From assembly GCF_001659605.2 (NCBI RefSeq), contig NC_035172.2:14695051-14759050 (forward strand): DNA of 64,000 nucleotides. Direction: 5' to 3'. The DNA is from Manihot esculenta (lineage: Eukaryota > Streptophyta > Magnoliopsida > Malpighiales > Euphorbiaceae). A model generated the notes under the pieces. It had not been told where the DNA came from, made no database searches, and worked only from the letters and a program-made list of their open reading frames with translations. Position numbers and translations under genes: made by a program. Of the stretch, positions 33,601 to 45,687 are shown piece after piece (positions within the stretch are counted from its first letter, which is position 1; each line of letters starts with the position of its first letter).

Positions 33601-35598
33601 ACCGACCAGTGTGAAGAGAGCTTTGAGGAGCTAAAGAAGAGGTTGACTTCAGCACCGGTGTTAGCTCTGCCATCTAGTAATGAAGACTTCTCAGTGTATT
33701 GTGATGCGTCCCGAGTGGGACTGGGTTGTGTGCTAATGCAGAATGAAAGGGTGATTGCTTATGCTTCTAGACAGCTGAAGAAGCGCGAGTTGAATTACCC
33801 TACATATGACCTAGAAATGGCAGCGGTGATCTTTGCACTCAAGATGTGGAGGCACTACCTTTATGGGGTAAAATGTGAGATCTTCATAGATCATAAGACC
33901 TTGCAGTACATCCTGAGTCAGAGAGAGCTAAATTTGACGCAGAGAAGATGGGTAGAACTGCTCAGTGATTATGATTGCAAGATTCAGTACCATCCGGGTA
34001 AGGCGAATGTTGTGGCAGACGCCTTAAGCCGGAAATCACTTGACAGTTTGTCCCATATTTCAGCAGAGAGAAGATCAGTGGTGAGGCAGTTCTTCGAGCT
34101 CATTAATGAAGGTTTACAGTTGGAGTTGTCTGGTACAGGTGCTTTAATAGCCCAGATGAGAGTGGCACCCATGTTTCTGGAGCAGGTGGCTCAGAAACAG
34201 CATGAGGACCCAGAGTTAGTAAAGATTGCCAGGACTGTCCAGTCAGGCAAGAATGAGGAGTTCATATTTGACAGTAAGGGGATCCTCCGCTATGGGAATA
34301 GATGGTGTGTACCAGATGACGTGGGACTAAAGGGAGACATTATGAGGGAAGCTCATAATGCCAGATACAGTGTTCACCCTGGAGCCACTAAAATGTATCA
34401 AGATTTGAAGAGAGTTTATTGGTGGCCAGCTATGAAGAGAGAAGTGGCACAGTTCGTGTCAGCCTGTGAAGTATGTCAGAGGGTGAAGCTGGAACATCAG
34501 AAGCCGGCTGGAATGCTTATCCCACTGCCTATTCTAGAGTGGAAATGGGAGAATATAGCTATGGACTTTGTGGTGGGGTTACCGGCAGCGTCCAACAGAT
34601 TAGACTCCATATGGGTGATTGTGGACAGACTAACCAAATCTGCTCACTTCATTCCTGTCAGGAGTAACTACTCTGTGGACAAGTTGGCGCAGGTGTATGT
34701 TGATGAGGTTGTCAGGTTGCATGGGGTTCCTGTTTCAATAGTGTCTGATAGAGGACCCCAGTTCACCTCCAGGTTTTGGCGGAGTCTGCAGAATGCTATG
34801 GGTACCAGGTTGGATTTTAGCACTGCTTTCCATCCACAGACGGACGGACAATCAGAGAGGACCATCCAAACAATAGAGGATATGCTCAGGATGTGTGTAC
34901 TGGATTTTGGCGGTTCTTGGAGGCAGCATCTACCCTTGGTGGAGTTTGCCTATAATAACTGCCATCATGCTAGCATAGGGATGGCTCCATATGAAGCTTT
35001 GTATGGAAGGAAGTGCAGGTCACCTGTTTGCTGGGAAGAAGTTGGGGAAAGGGCCTTGGCAGGGCCTGAGCTTGTAGAGATTACCAGCAGAGTGGTGCCC
35101 ATAATCAGAGAAAGGATCAAGACTGCTGTGAGCAGGCAAAAGAGTTATGCAGATATCCGCAGGAGGCTAGTAGAGTTTCAGGAGGGGGATTTGGTATTGT
35201 TCAAGGTGTCCCCAATGAAAGGGGTGATTCGGTTCAGGAAGAAAGGTAAGCGAGCTCCACGGTACATCGGACCCTTTGAAATCTTGCAAAAGATTGGGAA
35301 TGTATCGTATAAGCTGGGCTTACCTGCTTCTATGAAGAGAATCCATCCGGTTTTTCATGTTTCTATATTGAGAAAGTTCGTGTCAGATCCGGGTAAGGTT
35401 CTTAGTGAACCTGATATGGAGATCCAAGAAGATCTCACCTATGTTGAGCAGCCAGTACGGATCCTAGACACCCAGATCAGAAAGCTAAGAAACAAGGAAA
35501 TCCCGATGGTGAAAGTCCTTTGGAATCACCACAACATCGAAGAGTGTACCTAGGAGACACGGGAGTCCATGCTCCAGCAATATCCTCATTTCTTCTAA
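30643..35598 (+). pseudogene. Element D gag-pol, complete in domains but broken
   Basis: Gag starts MRGTRRSARFTGVP at 30643. A frameshift near 31000 ends the first frame at 31137. The capsid domain is open at 31192-31629 (MTDYMKLGAP..REWFKNYVNPR), closed by TGA at 31627. 31657-32892 gives the zinc knuckle (CFRCGQEGHMAWEC), protease active site (MDPGASHSF) and VILGMDWL, closed by TGA at 32890, where element A has Arg (CGA to TGA). From there 877 codons (32920-35553) hold RT (FIDDILVYS), RNase H ([14 protein letters not shown]), integrase (HHCC finger, SDRGPQFTS) and most of the chromodomain, closed by TAG where the family has Trp. The original stop is at 35596. Confidence 0.9.
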
Positions 35599-35669
35599 GG
35601 TGAGTTTTATATGCTTTGTTGTGTGTTTATGTTTTTATGCCATGCTATGTTTGTTTGGTGAACATTCGG

Positions 35670-35716
35670 GGATGAATGTTCTTAAGGGGGGAAGAATGTT
35701 CTTAAGGGGGGAAGAA
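35670..35716 (+). other. Duplicated polypurine tract of element D
   Basis: The 20-bp unit TTCTTAAGGGGGGAAGAATG occurs twice in tandem (about 35679-35698 and 35699-35718), the second overlapping the LTR start. Elements A, C and E have one copy. Confidence 0.85.
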
Positions 35717-38056
35717 TGTAATACCCGGCTAGACTCCGGTATCGGAATTCCTACCGTCCGGTGGAATCTCGGATGTCGGAAACCTCTAGAAGGGTAAAAT
35801 CATGTTTTTATAAAATGTTTTAATGTATTTTACGGTTTAAAACAAGAAAGGAAATGAGTTTTGTATGAAAATAGCCTTGGAGAAAGATTCAGGTTCGGCC
35901 GCCGAACCTCAAGTTCGACCGCCGAAAATGCATGCGCTTCGGGAGCGCTTTAGGCCCTCGAAGGCATAAGTGAGGAAAGTCCAGGTTCGGCCGCCGAACC
36001 TTATGTTCAGCCGCCGAACATGGCATGCATGCGGAGGCACGTTAGGCCCCCGAAAGTGGCCTGGCCAACCACCTATAAAGGGGTCCCCATGTCCGAACGG
36101 GCGAGCTTTTCTCCCCATTTTTGACCAAGGTGAGTCTCCGCCTCCCTCACGCCGATCTTGAGTTCTTTCTTCAAATCTTTCATGATTTTTATGAGTTTTC
36201 ACCTTTGTTTTGAAGATATTTGAACAAAAGAGCAAGTTTTGGAACTTGGAGACCCAAGGAGCGAGATCTCCCCTATCTCCGAGTTAGATCGTCTCTCCTC
36301 TCGATCTTCAAGAGGTAAGAGTAGATCCATACTTCTTTTTATGTTTTAAATGAGTTTTATGAAGTTTGATGGGGTAGAAATGCATGTTTAGGTTTGTATT
36401 GAGTTTATGGGTCTATGTTATGTTTATGAGAAATGTGGGTAGTATGTGTATGTTTGATGTGTTTTGGTTGGGGTTTAAGTTAGTTTGAGACCCCTATGTG
36501 CTTGTTAGCTTGAGTTTGCATGTTGTAGAATAGGTAAATGCATGTGTGAATGGTTTGAGAGGTATTTGTGCATGGAAGAGGCTGAGTTCTGCCCTTGGGA
36601 AGAATTCAGGTTCGGCAGCCGAAGGCTCTTTCGGCCGCCGAACCTGCCTGTGGAGGCCAACTTTTGGCTGCCGAACCCTGCCCTCGAAAGTGGACTTTCG
36701 GCTCTGGAAGGGACTTTCGGTCGCCGAAGGTGCCGCTGAACATGCATGAGTTTCGTCTCTGGAGGGAACCTTCGGCCACCAAAAGTGCCACCGAAGGTGC
36801 ATGACTTTCGGCTCTGGAGGGACTTTCGGCCGCCGAACCTGCCTCCGAAAGTGCCCTGTTCAGCCTCTTTTGCATGATTTATGTGATTGTTTCATGGTGT
36901 TTTAGGGGGTTTTTGGGGAGTATTTTAGAGTCATGTTCATGTTTGTTTGGTCCCTCATTTGAGTCCACCTGTGTAGGTTCGGACCCGAGAAACCGAGGAC
37001 CCCAGTAGTGAGTCAGCTGCTTCAGAGTCTTGTCAGAGCTAGCCTAAGGTGAGTGGAATAACTCTTTATGCTTTAAAGTAAATAAATCAGTTCTTAGCAT
37101 GATTCACGCATCATGAATGCCATGAGATATATTAGGGTGCTTACATTAGAATTCACGAGTATGTTGCATTGCATAATATGATGATGATGTGGATGGGTGT
37201 TGGATGATCCTTTAGTCCTCGTATGATATGATGTGATATGATATGGTATGGTATGGAAGTCCAGGTCGAGGCCCATTCTACACCCCTGGCACTATGTTAA
37301 GAGAAAGACTAGGTCGAGGCCCATTCTACACCCCTGGCACTATAGGAATGTTATGTTATGTATGTTATGCTAAGAGAAAGACCAGGTCGAGGCCCATTCT
37401 ACGCTCCTGGCACTATTGGTTATGTTGAGGACTATTGGTGACAAAACCATCCTTGATGTGACTTGTCTGTGATGTGATGCATTTCATTATAGCATATGAT
37501 TTAAATGTTTTATTATTCTACTCACTGGGCTCTAGTAGCTCACCCCACTCCCTTAACCCCAGGTTTGCAGGTACGGATTAGACTAGGAGGTCAAAAAGAG
37601 TAAAGTCATGGTCATGTAATAGCTAGTGGTGGACATGATAAGTATTGAAATGTAATGAATAGTATTAATTAGTTATGTAATATAATAATGTCATTGAGGA
37701 TTATAGTTGTGCTTGACCCTAGTTTGTATGTTAATCCCTTTGTTTACATGATCTTTCAAATATAATGGTTTAATGATGTTTTAAGTAAGCCAAACTCACT
37801 ATATGTTATGTTACCCCATTGGAGCTTTGTTGAGGACTCCAGTGTGGGGTTGATGATTATGTATACGAATAGTGCATGCACAGGTTGAGTTTGGTGATTG
37901 AATGAAAAGAAAAGTTCAAAATTTTTATGTATGTGTTGGTCATGTATGGGATTAAACAGGTTTACAGGATGAATGTTTGGCTTGCTATGGGTCCTGGCGG
38001 CCTTAAGCCGATCTGGATCCTAGCGCCGGTAGCGGTCCGGTTTCCGAGTCGTTACA
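35717..38056 (+). repeat. 3' LTR of element D (2340 bp)
   Basis: Same plan as the 5' copy: TATA box 36074-36079, donor at 36314/36315, palindrome array 36609-36850, exon-like block 36977-37048, three tandem units at 37256-37416. It keeps a 21-bp piece of palindrome array near 35903-35925 that the 5' LTR lacks. Confidence 0.9.
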
Positions 38057-38061
38057 CTAAC

Positions 38062-39773
38062 CCAGAGACTATGAAACCCACTCTCTCTACGGCTCTCGGA
38101 GCAACAAAAGAATGAGATGCACCAGGGTCCATTAAAGCATACACATCTGAACAACCAATGATGAGATTACCTAACACCACGGTGTTGGATGTGTTCGCCT
38201 CCTGCTGTGTCATAGTGAAGATCCGAGCTGGAGCTGATGGACCTTCACCCAGGGAACCTGCTGAAGAAGAGGCTGCCCCTCTCCCTTTGCCTCTGCCACT
38301 GCCCTGAGTCATAGCTGGAGCTACTGGCTGAGCCACACTACCAGACGCTGTCTGCTGGGACGGTGCCATAAAAGCTGTTCTAGGACACTCTCGTGCTATG
38401 CGTCCCTCTTGCCCACATCTGTAACATGCTGACATCCCAAACCGACAGACTCCCTTGTGCGATTTACCGCACCTCAAGCATTTTGAACCATCTGATCCTG
38501 AGCTCGAGCCACCACCTAAACCCAAACTGGACTTCAACCGATTCTAGAACTTATTCTTCTTCGGCTTTTTAGAGCCTCTGACCCACTTCTTGCTACTCGA
38601 AGCTGCTGCACTCAAAGAAGAGAGGTCAAACTTCTCTGAACCTGGGGTCTTGGAACCCGAGGGCTGTGCCACTTGCTGTTTAACTGTCCCCTAAATAATG
38701 GCACTAGCCTCCATCTTCCGTGCTGCATCCACTATGGTGTGGAAATACTCTCTCTCTGCTGCCAGAATTAAGGAGGAATACCTAGGGTGGAGTCTCATGG
38801 TATACCTCCTAGCTTTCTTTTGATCTGTGTCATATGCCTGGCCCACATATTGCAGCAACTCCAGAAACCTATCAGTGTACTCATCTACACTCATCTCCTC
38901 TGTTTGCCTCAACTGCTCAAACTCTACAACTTTCAACTCTCTGGAACTATTAGGAAAAGCCCATCCTGCAAATTCATTAGCAAACTGCTCCCAGGATAAG
39001 CTTCCCAACCTCGGGTCCACATAGTTTTTAAACCACTCTCGTGCTTTCTTGCACTTCAAAGTGAACCCCGCCATCTGAATGACTCTACTATCATCTGCCC
39101 CCAACTCATATGTAATCATCTTTACCGTTTTGAGATACTCAAACGGATCATCACCTGTCTTAAACTTGGGAGCATCCAGCTTTAAGTAATCTGTCATCTT
39201 TACCTTGCTCCCCACAGATGAGCTAGGTCTAGGTGTTTGGATTTCAGGGGCTACAGGTGCTACTGGTGGTAGAGGAGGTGCAGCATTCCCTGGGTTAGGG
39301 TTTGCTGGACTTGGGTAGAAGGGTGAGGGTGGATACATGGGGTACTGTGGATAAGATGGGTAAAAGGAAGGATAGGGCATGAAGGTAGGATAAGGATTAT
39401 AACCGGAGTAATCCGATGTACCCCCCATTGGATACCCTGGGCCCTGTGGAAAGGGTTGATACTGTGGTGGGTGAGCATACCCCGAGGCCTGAGCGCCTCC
39501 TTGAGACTCTTCCATACCCTCATCAGACATACTCATGCCCAAACTACCGTCTCTTCTCTGATCATCCTCCTCTACCTCCCTCACATCAGCCGACATTCTA
39601 CCCGGATCTGTCCTCCTTCTGTTCATATCAAAAGACCTTCTAGGGCCTTTCGATGTCCCTTCCCTGCTAGATCTACTAGACATTGCCCTCGACAAAGTAG
39701 GGGGACGGGCATCCATGCCCTCATTCTCTGGTGGGACTCCAGTCAATCGCGCAGATCGACGAGTGCCTCGCAT
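38062..39773 (-). pseudogene. Element A gag and protease start, broken
   Basis: Minus-strand gag begins MRGTRRSARLTGVPPE at 39773. A Pro/Tyr-rich linker (39450-39280) precedes the capsid domain (MTDYLKLDAP..REWFKNYVDPR), open to 38691, where a TAG follows KMEASAII. Downstream a second TAG (about 38546, Trp in relatives) precedes the zinc knuckle CYRCGQEGRIAREC and the protease active site DPGASHSF (about 38090-38110). Element D then interrupts the gene; the protease continues at 28051. Apart from these two stops the frame is consistent. Confidence 0.85.
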
Positions 39774-40020
39774 TCTGATTTCTGAAAAACAACACATACA
39801 CATAAACATTAACATCATATGGTTCATATGGAAACACATGAACCCGCATCACATACATAGCATATCATTAATGCACATGCATATATTCATGGCATTTCAC
39901 ATCATTATCAAGACAGGACTCTACATTCTATCCTAGTGGACATGATTTTTACTATTGTGCTTGCCCTTCTATAATATCTATGAGCCCGACACTCTCTAGG
40001 TCCGACCATATGAACCTAGG

Positions 40021-40032
40021 GCTCTGATACCA
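40021..40032 (-). other. Primer binding site of element A (initiator tRNA-Met)
   Basis: Minus-strand TGGTATCAGAGC just inside the 5' LTR. The 248-base leader between it and the gag ATG carries no gene and ends in a pyrimidine-rich GTTTTTCAG at about 39780, an acceptor-like site. Confidence 0.88.
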
Positions 40033-40035
40033 ATC

Positions 40036-42118
40036 TGTAACGACCCGGAAACCGGACCGCTACCGGCGCTAGGATCCAGATCGACTTAAGGTCGCGGGGA
40101 CCCGTAGCAAGCCTACTATACATGCTGAACACCTGATAAAATCCCATACATGATCATGCATTTTCATAAAAACTTTAAACTTTTACATATACCAAGCTTG
40201 ATCTGTGCATGCACCATACTGTAAACATAAAACCCCATACTAGAGCCCTCATCAAATGCTCTAGTGGGTCAACATATCATACATCAAGCTTGGTTTAACA
40301 TTTCTTATCATTAAAACATTTCATATAGATCATGTACAAAAGGGATTAACCATAAACACTAGGGCTAAGCACAATACTAATCCTCAAAACAATTCTTTAC
40401 ATTACATTACATTACATCATTCTTACACTTCATGTCCACTACTAGACTATTACATAGACTATACCATAATTCTGCTGACTTTCCCATAGCTACTTGTGCT
40501 CCTGCAAACCTGGGGGTTAGGGGAGAGGGGTGAGCTACAACAGCCCAGTGAGCAGAACTATAAAAACATTTAAATAAACACATGCCATCATGAAATGCAT
40601 CACATCACAAGTAAATCACATCACGGATGGACTAACCCAAAAATCTCTCTATTCTGTGCCCGGCCCTTGGTGGAGCTCCTCAGGACTTCTGTTACATACA
40701 TAAGCTCTATGCCCGGCCCTCGGTGGGGCTCCTCAGGACTTCTGTTACATAGCATAAAATCTAGAGGGCTAATGGGTTGTTCTGTTGTCCATCCACACCC
40801 ACAATGAATAATGCAATACGTCATATTCGTGAATTCTAATGCCAACAACCTATTATATATCATGATGCATGAACATGCTTAAAACATTTGCTTTCTTGAA
40901 ATAAAGGATTAAGTTAGTTCCACTCACCTCTGGCTGACTCTAGACTAACTCTGAAGCAGCTATCTCACTGCTGATCACCTCGGTTCCTCGGGTCCGATCC
41001 TACACAGGTGGACTCTAATGAGGGACCAAACATACTCTAGCATAACTCTAAATATCTCCCCATAAACTCCCTAAAACAATCATAGAAAACATGCAAAGGA
41101 AGGCTGAACAGGGCACTTTCGGCAGCAGGTTCGGCGGCCGAAAGTCCCTCCAGAGCCGAAAGCCATGCACCTTCGGCGGCACCTTCGGCGGCCGAAACTC
41201 CCCTCCAGAGTCGAAAGTCCAAACTTTCGGGGGCAGGGTTCGGCAACCAGAACTGCCTCCCCAGGCACGTTCAGCGACCGAACATGGCTTCGACAGCCGA
41301 ACCTGAGTTCTTCCAGAATGGGAGAACTTAAGCCTCTCACGCACATTTGCCTCCCAAACCCTCTAAACTCAAACCAAACCATGCATAAACATGCATAAAC
41401 ACATTCTTAAGCATTTAGGGGCATAAAACTAGCCTATATCCCAACAAACATCACATTATAGCATACAATAAACATACATATCAACCTTAAATTCACATAA
41501 ACCCTAACATTTACAACTACTCTAATCATGCATAAAACCCCCCTTAAAACCTCTCAAAACTTACTCAAAACATAAAAGGAGGTGAGAATCTACTCTTACC
41601 TCTTGAAGATCGAGAGGAGAGGCGATCCAAACTTGGAGTTGTAGAGGAAATGGGCTCTGGGGTCTCCAAGCTTCAAAACTTAGATCTTTGCTCAAAAATC
41701 TTCAAAACTAAGTTAAAACTCATAAAAAACATGAATGATTTGAAAGAAAACATCAAAACTAACCATGGAAGGGCATGGACTCACCTTTGCCCGAAAATGG
41801 AGAAGAAAACTCGCCCATTTTCAGACATGGGGCCTTTTATAGGTGGCTGGCCAGACCATCTTCGGGGGCCAAAGGTGCTCCCTAAACTGCACCATGTTCG
41901 GCGGCCGAACATGAGGTTTGGCGGCCGAACCTGGCTTTCCTTCCTTGGTGCTTTTCTTTCAAAAACTCAATTTCTTTCTTGATAAAACCATAAAAACATT
42001 TTAGAAAACCTTTATTTTACCCTTCTAGAAGGCTCCGACATTCGAGAAATTCCAAATTTCAACGGAGATTCCGCCGGAAGGTAGGAATTCCAGTGCCAGG
42101 GTCTAGCCGGGTATTACA
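40036..42118 (-). repeat. 5' LTR of element A (2083 bp)
   Basis: Minus strand from TGTAATACCC (42118) to GGGTCGTTACA (40036). TATA box at 41841-41836. Palindromes upstream (about 41890-41930) and in an array at 41115-41300. Donor AAGAG|GTAAG breaks at 41600/41599. Exon-like block 40999-40928. Two tandem units of TGCCCGGCCCT(C/T)GGTGG type at about 40655-40750. The acceptor tract CCCCTCTCCCCTAACCCCCAGG..TTTGCAG lies near 40505-40540. Structure is intact, so this copy could still act as a promoter if not silenced. Confidence 0.9.
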
Positions 42119-42956
42119 ACTATGATTGTAAAATTCAGTACCATCCGGATAAGGCGAATATTATGGCAGATGCCCTAAGCCGAAAATCACTTGGCAGTCT
42201 ATCCCATATTACAGCAGAGAGGAGACTGGTGGTGAGGGAATTCTACAAGCTCATCGATAAAGGGCTACAGTTGGAGTTATCTGGTACAGATGCTTTGATA
42301 GCTCAGATGAGAGTGACACCCGTGTTTCTGGAGCAGGTGGCTCAGAAATAGCATGAGGACCCCGAGTTGGTGAAGATAGCAAGAGCAGTCCAGGCAGGCA
42401 AGAATGAAGAGTTCAGATTTGACAACAAGGGGATCGTTCGCTATGGGAGTAGGTTATGTGTACCAGATGATGTGAGTCTGAAGGGAGACATTATGAGGGA
42501 AGCTCATAATGCTAGATACAGCGTTCACCCTAGAGGCACCAAAATGTATCAAGATCTGAAGAGTGTTTATTGATGGCCAGCTATGAAGAGAGAAGTGGCA
42601 CAGTTTGTGTCCGCCTGTGAGGTTTGTCAGAGGGTGAAGCTAAAACATCAGAAGCTGGTTGGAATGCTTAACCCACTGTCGATTCCAGAATGGAAATGGG
42701 AGAATATAGCTATGGATTTTGTGGTGGGGTTACCGGCAATGTCCAACGGATTGGACTCCATATGGGTGATTGTGGATAGATTGACCAAATCTGCTCACTT
42801 CATCCCTGTCAGGAGCGGCTATTCTGTGGACAAATTGGCACAGGTGTTTGTTGACGAGGTGGTCAGGTTGCATGGGACTCCAGTATCAATTGTGTCAGAT
42901 AGGGGACCCCAGTTCACCTCCAGGTTTTGGCGGAGTCTGCAGAGTGCTATGGGTAC

Positions 42957-45230
42957 TGTAACAGCCCGGACATTGGACCGCCACCGGCACTAGGATCCAG
43001 ATCGGCTTAAGGCCGCCGGGACCCGTAGTAAGCCTACTGTGAACTCTGTGTACCTGATAAATCCCATACATGATCAAACTTAAACTTAAAACTGTTACGT
43101 ACTTTTTTTTTTTTTTCTTCTTCTTCTCTAACTTTTCTTTTCTGTAAAACTTGGAATATTGCTCATCAACCAAGCTTGGACTATGCATGCTCTGTCTGTA
43201 TGCACTCGAAGAGTGGTACCTGCTATGGTACCATACAGTAACTACAGAGATAGATATACTACCATGCACCAAGCCTAGCTCTCATCATAACAACATTATC
43301 TCAATCATAATATATAAACATAAAATGATCATGTGCAAAGGGATAAACAAACACTAGGGCCAAGCACAAGTCTATAACTCAATACATCTCATTTCTATCC
43401 ATTACAAAAACTCTGTACTATACATCATGTCCACTACTCTGTACTATTACATATGCTTTTACCCTTGCTTTCTCTTTCTCTTTCTCTTCTCTGAGGCCCT
43501 GAAACATGGGGTTAGGGAGAGGGATGAGCTACGAGAGCCCAGTGAGCGGAATCCATAAAAACATTTAAAATATGCTAGCATGAAATGCGTCACTGCACAA
43601 ACATTTCACATCTCGGATTGGACATGACCCCAAAACTCCCTCTGTCGATGCCCGGCCCCCAAAGGAGCTCACACAGGTCTTTCACTAACTACTCATGGTG
43701 CCCGACCCTATAAGGGCTCTCACAGGACTTATCCAAGTTAAATGCCCGGCCCCAAAGGAGCTCACACAGGACATACAATAATGACAGACTTATGGGCTAT
43801 TGAGATCGCCTCGGTCCAATCCACATATACAAGTACTAATGCAATGCATCAACTTGGTGAATACTAATGCAAAGCATCCTACATAAACATGGCATTAATG
43901 ATGCATGACTCATGCTAAAACAATTATTAACTTTTAAAATAAAGTTCTGTTCCACTCACCTCTGTCAACTGCTGAGCAATCTCTGTAACTCTAACTCTGT
44001 GGGCCTTCTGGGTTCCTCGGGTCCGCACCTACACAGGTGGACGCAAATGAGGACCAAACTTCATTAAACATCACTCTGAACATCTCCCCAAAACCCCTCT
44101 AAAACATCATAGGCATGCATGGAAAAAAATGGGCAAAAGAAGGCTGGACAGGCACTTTCGGCGGCTGGTTCGGCGGCCGAAACCCCCCTCCAGAGACGAA
44201 ACGCATGCATGTTCGGCGGCACCTTCGGCGGCCGAAAGTCTCGTCCGGAGACGAAACTCATGCACTTTCGGCGGCCGAACTCCCTCTTTCGGCGGCCGAA
44301 AGTCCCTTTCTCACCCAAAAGCCTAGCTTTCGGGGGCAAGGTTTGGCAGCCGAAACTGCCTCCACAAGGGGTTCGGCGGCCGAACCTTGCTTCGGCGGCC
44401 GAACCTGGATTCTCCAGAAAGGCAGAATCCGAGCACAACTCATGCTCTCAGCCTCCAAAAACCTATAAAACACCCATAACATGCATACCAACACTTCTTA
44501 ACTAACATATAACATATCTCATGCATATAGGAGCCTAAACACGAGCTCAAACTCCATAAGCAACCTCAAAACTCATCAAAGCTCATATGCTCAACATATG
44601 CTCAACTCATGGTTACACCCCAAACCATGCCACAAACTCTCTCAAAACTCTTAAAACATACTTTACACATAAGGGAAGGTGAGGATCCATGCTTACCTCT
44701 TGAAGAACTAGAGGATTTATGGTCCAAGCTTGGAGATGGGTGAAAATCTCAATCAAAGTCTCCAAGTGCTCACTTTGCTTCCTTTAGCTCAAATCGCTAA
44801 AACAAAGCGCAAAACATGTTACAACATGCAAGATTTGAGGAAAACATAAGAAATCAGGCCAAGGAGAGCTTGAACCTACCTTTGACCCAAAAACAACGTA
44901 TTTACACCCAAGTCTCGGGCAAAGGGGCTTTTGTAGTGGCCAACCGACTCTCCTTCGGCGGCCTAACATGCATGCGAAACCATGCAACTTTCGGCGGCCG
45001 AACTTCACCTTCGGCGGCCGAACCTGGCTTTTGTCCCCTTGGTCTTTTCATTTCAAAACTCAATTTTCTTAACTCAAAAACATGCAAACATGATAAAAAC
45101 ACTTTACAAACATCTTAAAAACCTTTCTTTTACCCTTAGGGCAAGCTCCGACATCCTCGAATCCCGACTTCCAACAGAAAATCCGCCGGAACGTAGGAAT
45201 TCCGATACCGGGGCCTAGCCGGGTATTATA
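42957..45230 (-). repeat. Solo LTR F, Tekay type (2274 bp)
   Basis: Single minus-strand LTR flanked by GGTAC (42952-42956 and 45231-45235) with no internal region, the product of LTR-LTR recombination. Its start has changed from TGTAAT to TATAAT (45230) and its TATA box to TACAAA (about 44930), both C-to-T changes on one strand. It keeps the palindrome arrays (about 44155-44410 and 44955-45025), the donor AAGAG|GTAAG (44697/44696), the exon-like block (44028-43960) and three tandem units of GCCCGGCCCCAAAGGAGCTC type (about 43645-43770). A pyrimidine run at 43101-43140 is specific to this copy. Confidence 0.9.
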
Positions 45231-45687
45231 GGTACCAGGCTGGATTTTAGCACTGCCTTCCATTCACAGACTGACGGACAGTCAGAGAGGACCATCCAGA
45301 CAATAGAAGATATGCTCAGAATGTGTGTGCTAGATTTTGGCGATTCTTGGAGGCAACATCTACCTTTGGTGGAGTTTGTCTATAATAACAGCTATCATGC
45401 TAGCATCGGGATGGCTCCTTATAAAGCTCTTTATGGGAGGAAGTGCAGGTCACCTGTTTGCTGGAAAGAAGTGGGAGAAAGGGCCTTAGCGGGGCCTGAG
45501 CTAGTAGAGATCACCAGCAGAGTAGTGCTCATTATCAGAGAAAGGATCAAAACTGCTGTGAGCAGGCAAAAGAGTTATGTAGATGTCCGCAGGAAGCATA
45601 TAGAGTTCCAGGAGGGAGATAGTGTTGCTCAAGGTGTCTCCTATGAAAGGGGTGATTCGTTTTGGGAAGAAGGGTAAGTTAGCTCCA

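Larger units (their letters stand above)
28057..38056 (+). mobile_element. Element D: full-length Tekay-type retrotransposon (10.0 kb)
   Basis: Exactly 10,000 bases between CTAAC duplications (28052-28056 and 38057-38061) in the protease region of element A. Order: 5' LTR 28057-30371, primer site, gag, protease, RT, RNase H, integrase, chromodomain, polypurine tract (duplicated) and 3' LTR 35717-38056. All domains are present, but gag-pol carries one frameshift and three stops, so it is not autonomous as it stands. Its LTRs differ more than those of element C, including a 21-bp stretch of palindrome array missing from the 5' copy. Confidence 0.92.
8346..42118 (-). mobile_element. Element A: Ty3/gypsy Tekay-type retrotransposon, interrupted
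   Basis: Minus-strand element whose parts are, in transcription order: 5' LTR (42118-40036), primer site, gag (39773 down), protease, RT, RNase H, integrase, chromodomain (ending 10466), polypurine tract and a truncated 3' LTR (10376-8346). It is split by element D (28057-38056, inside the protease region) and element B (12382-26690, between RT and RNase H). Removing both leaves matching 5-bp duplications and a continuous reading frame. It lies inside element E: after 42118 the plus-strand RNase H frame of E begins. The left target duplication is lost because its 3' LTR is truncated against the LINE. Confidence 0.88.
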
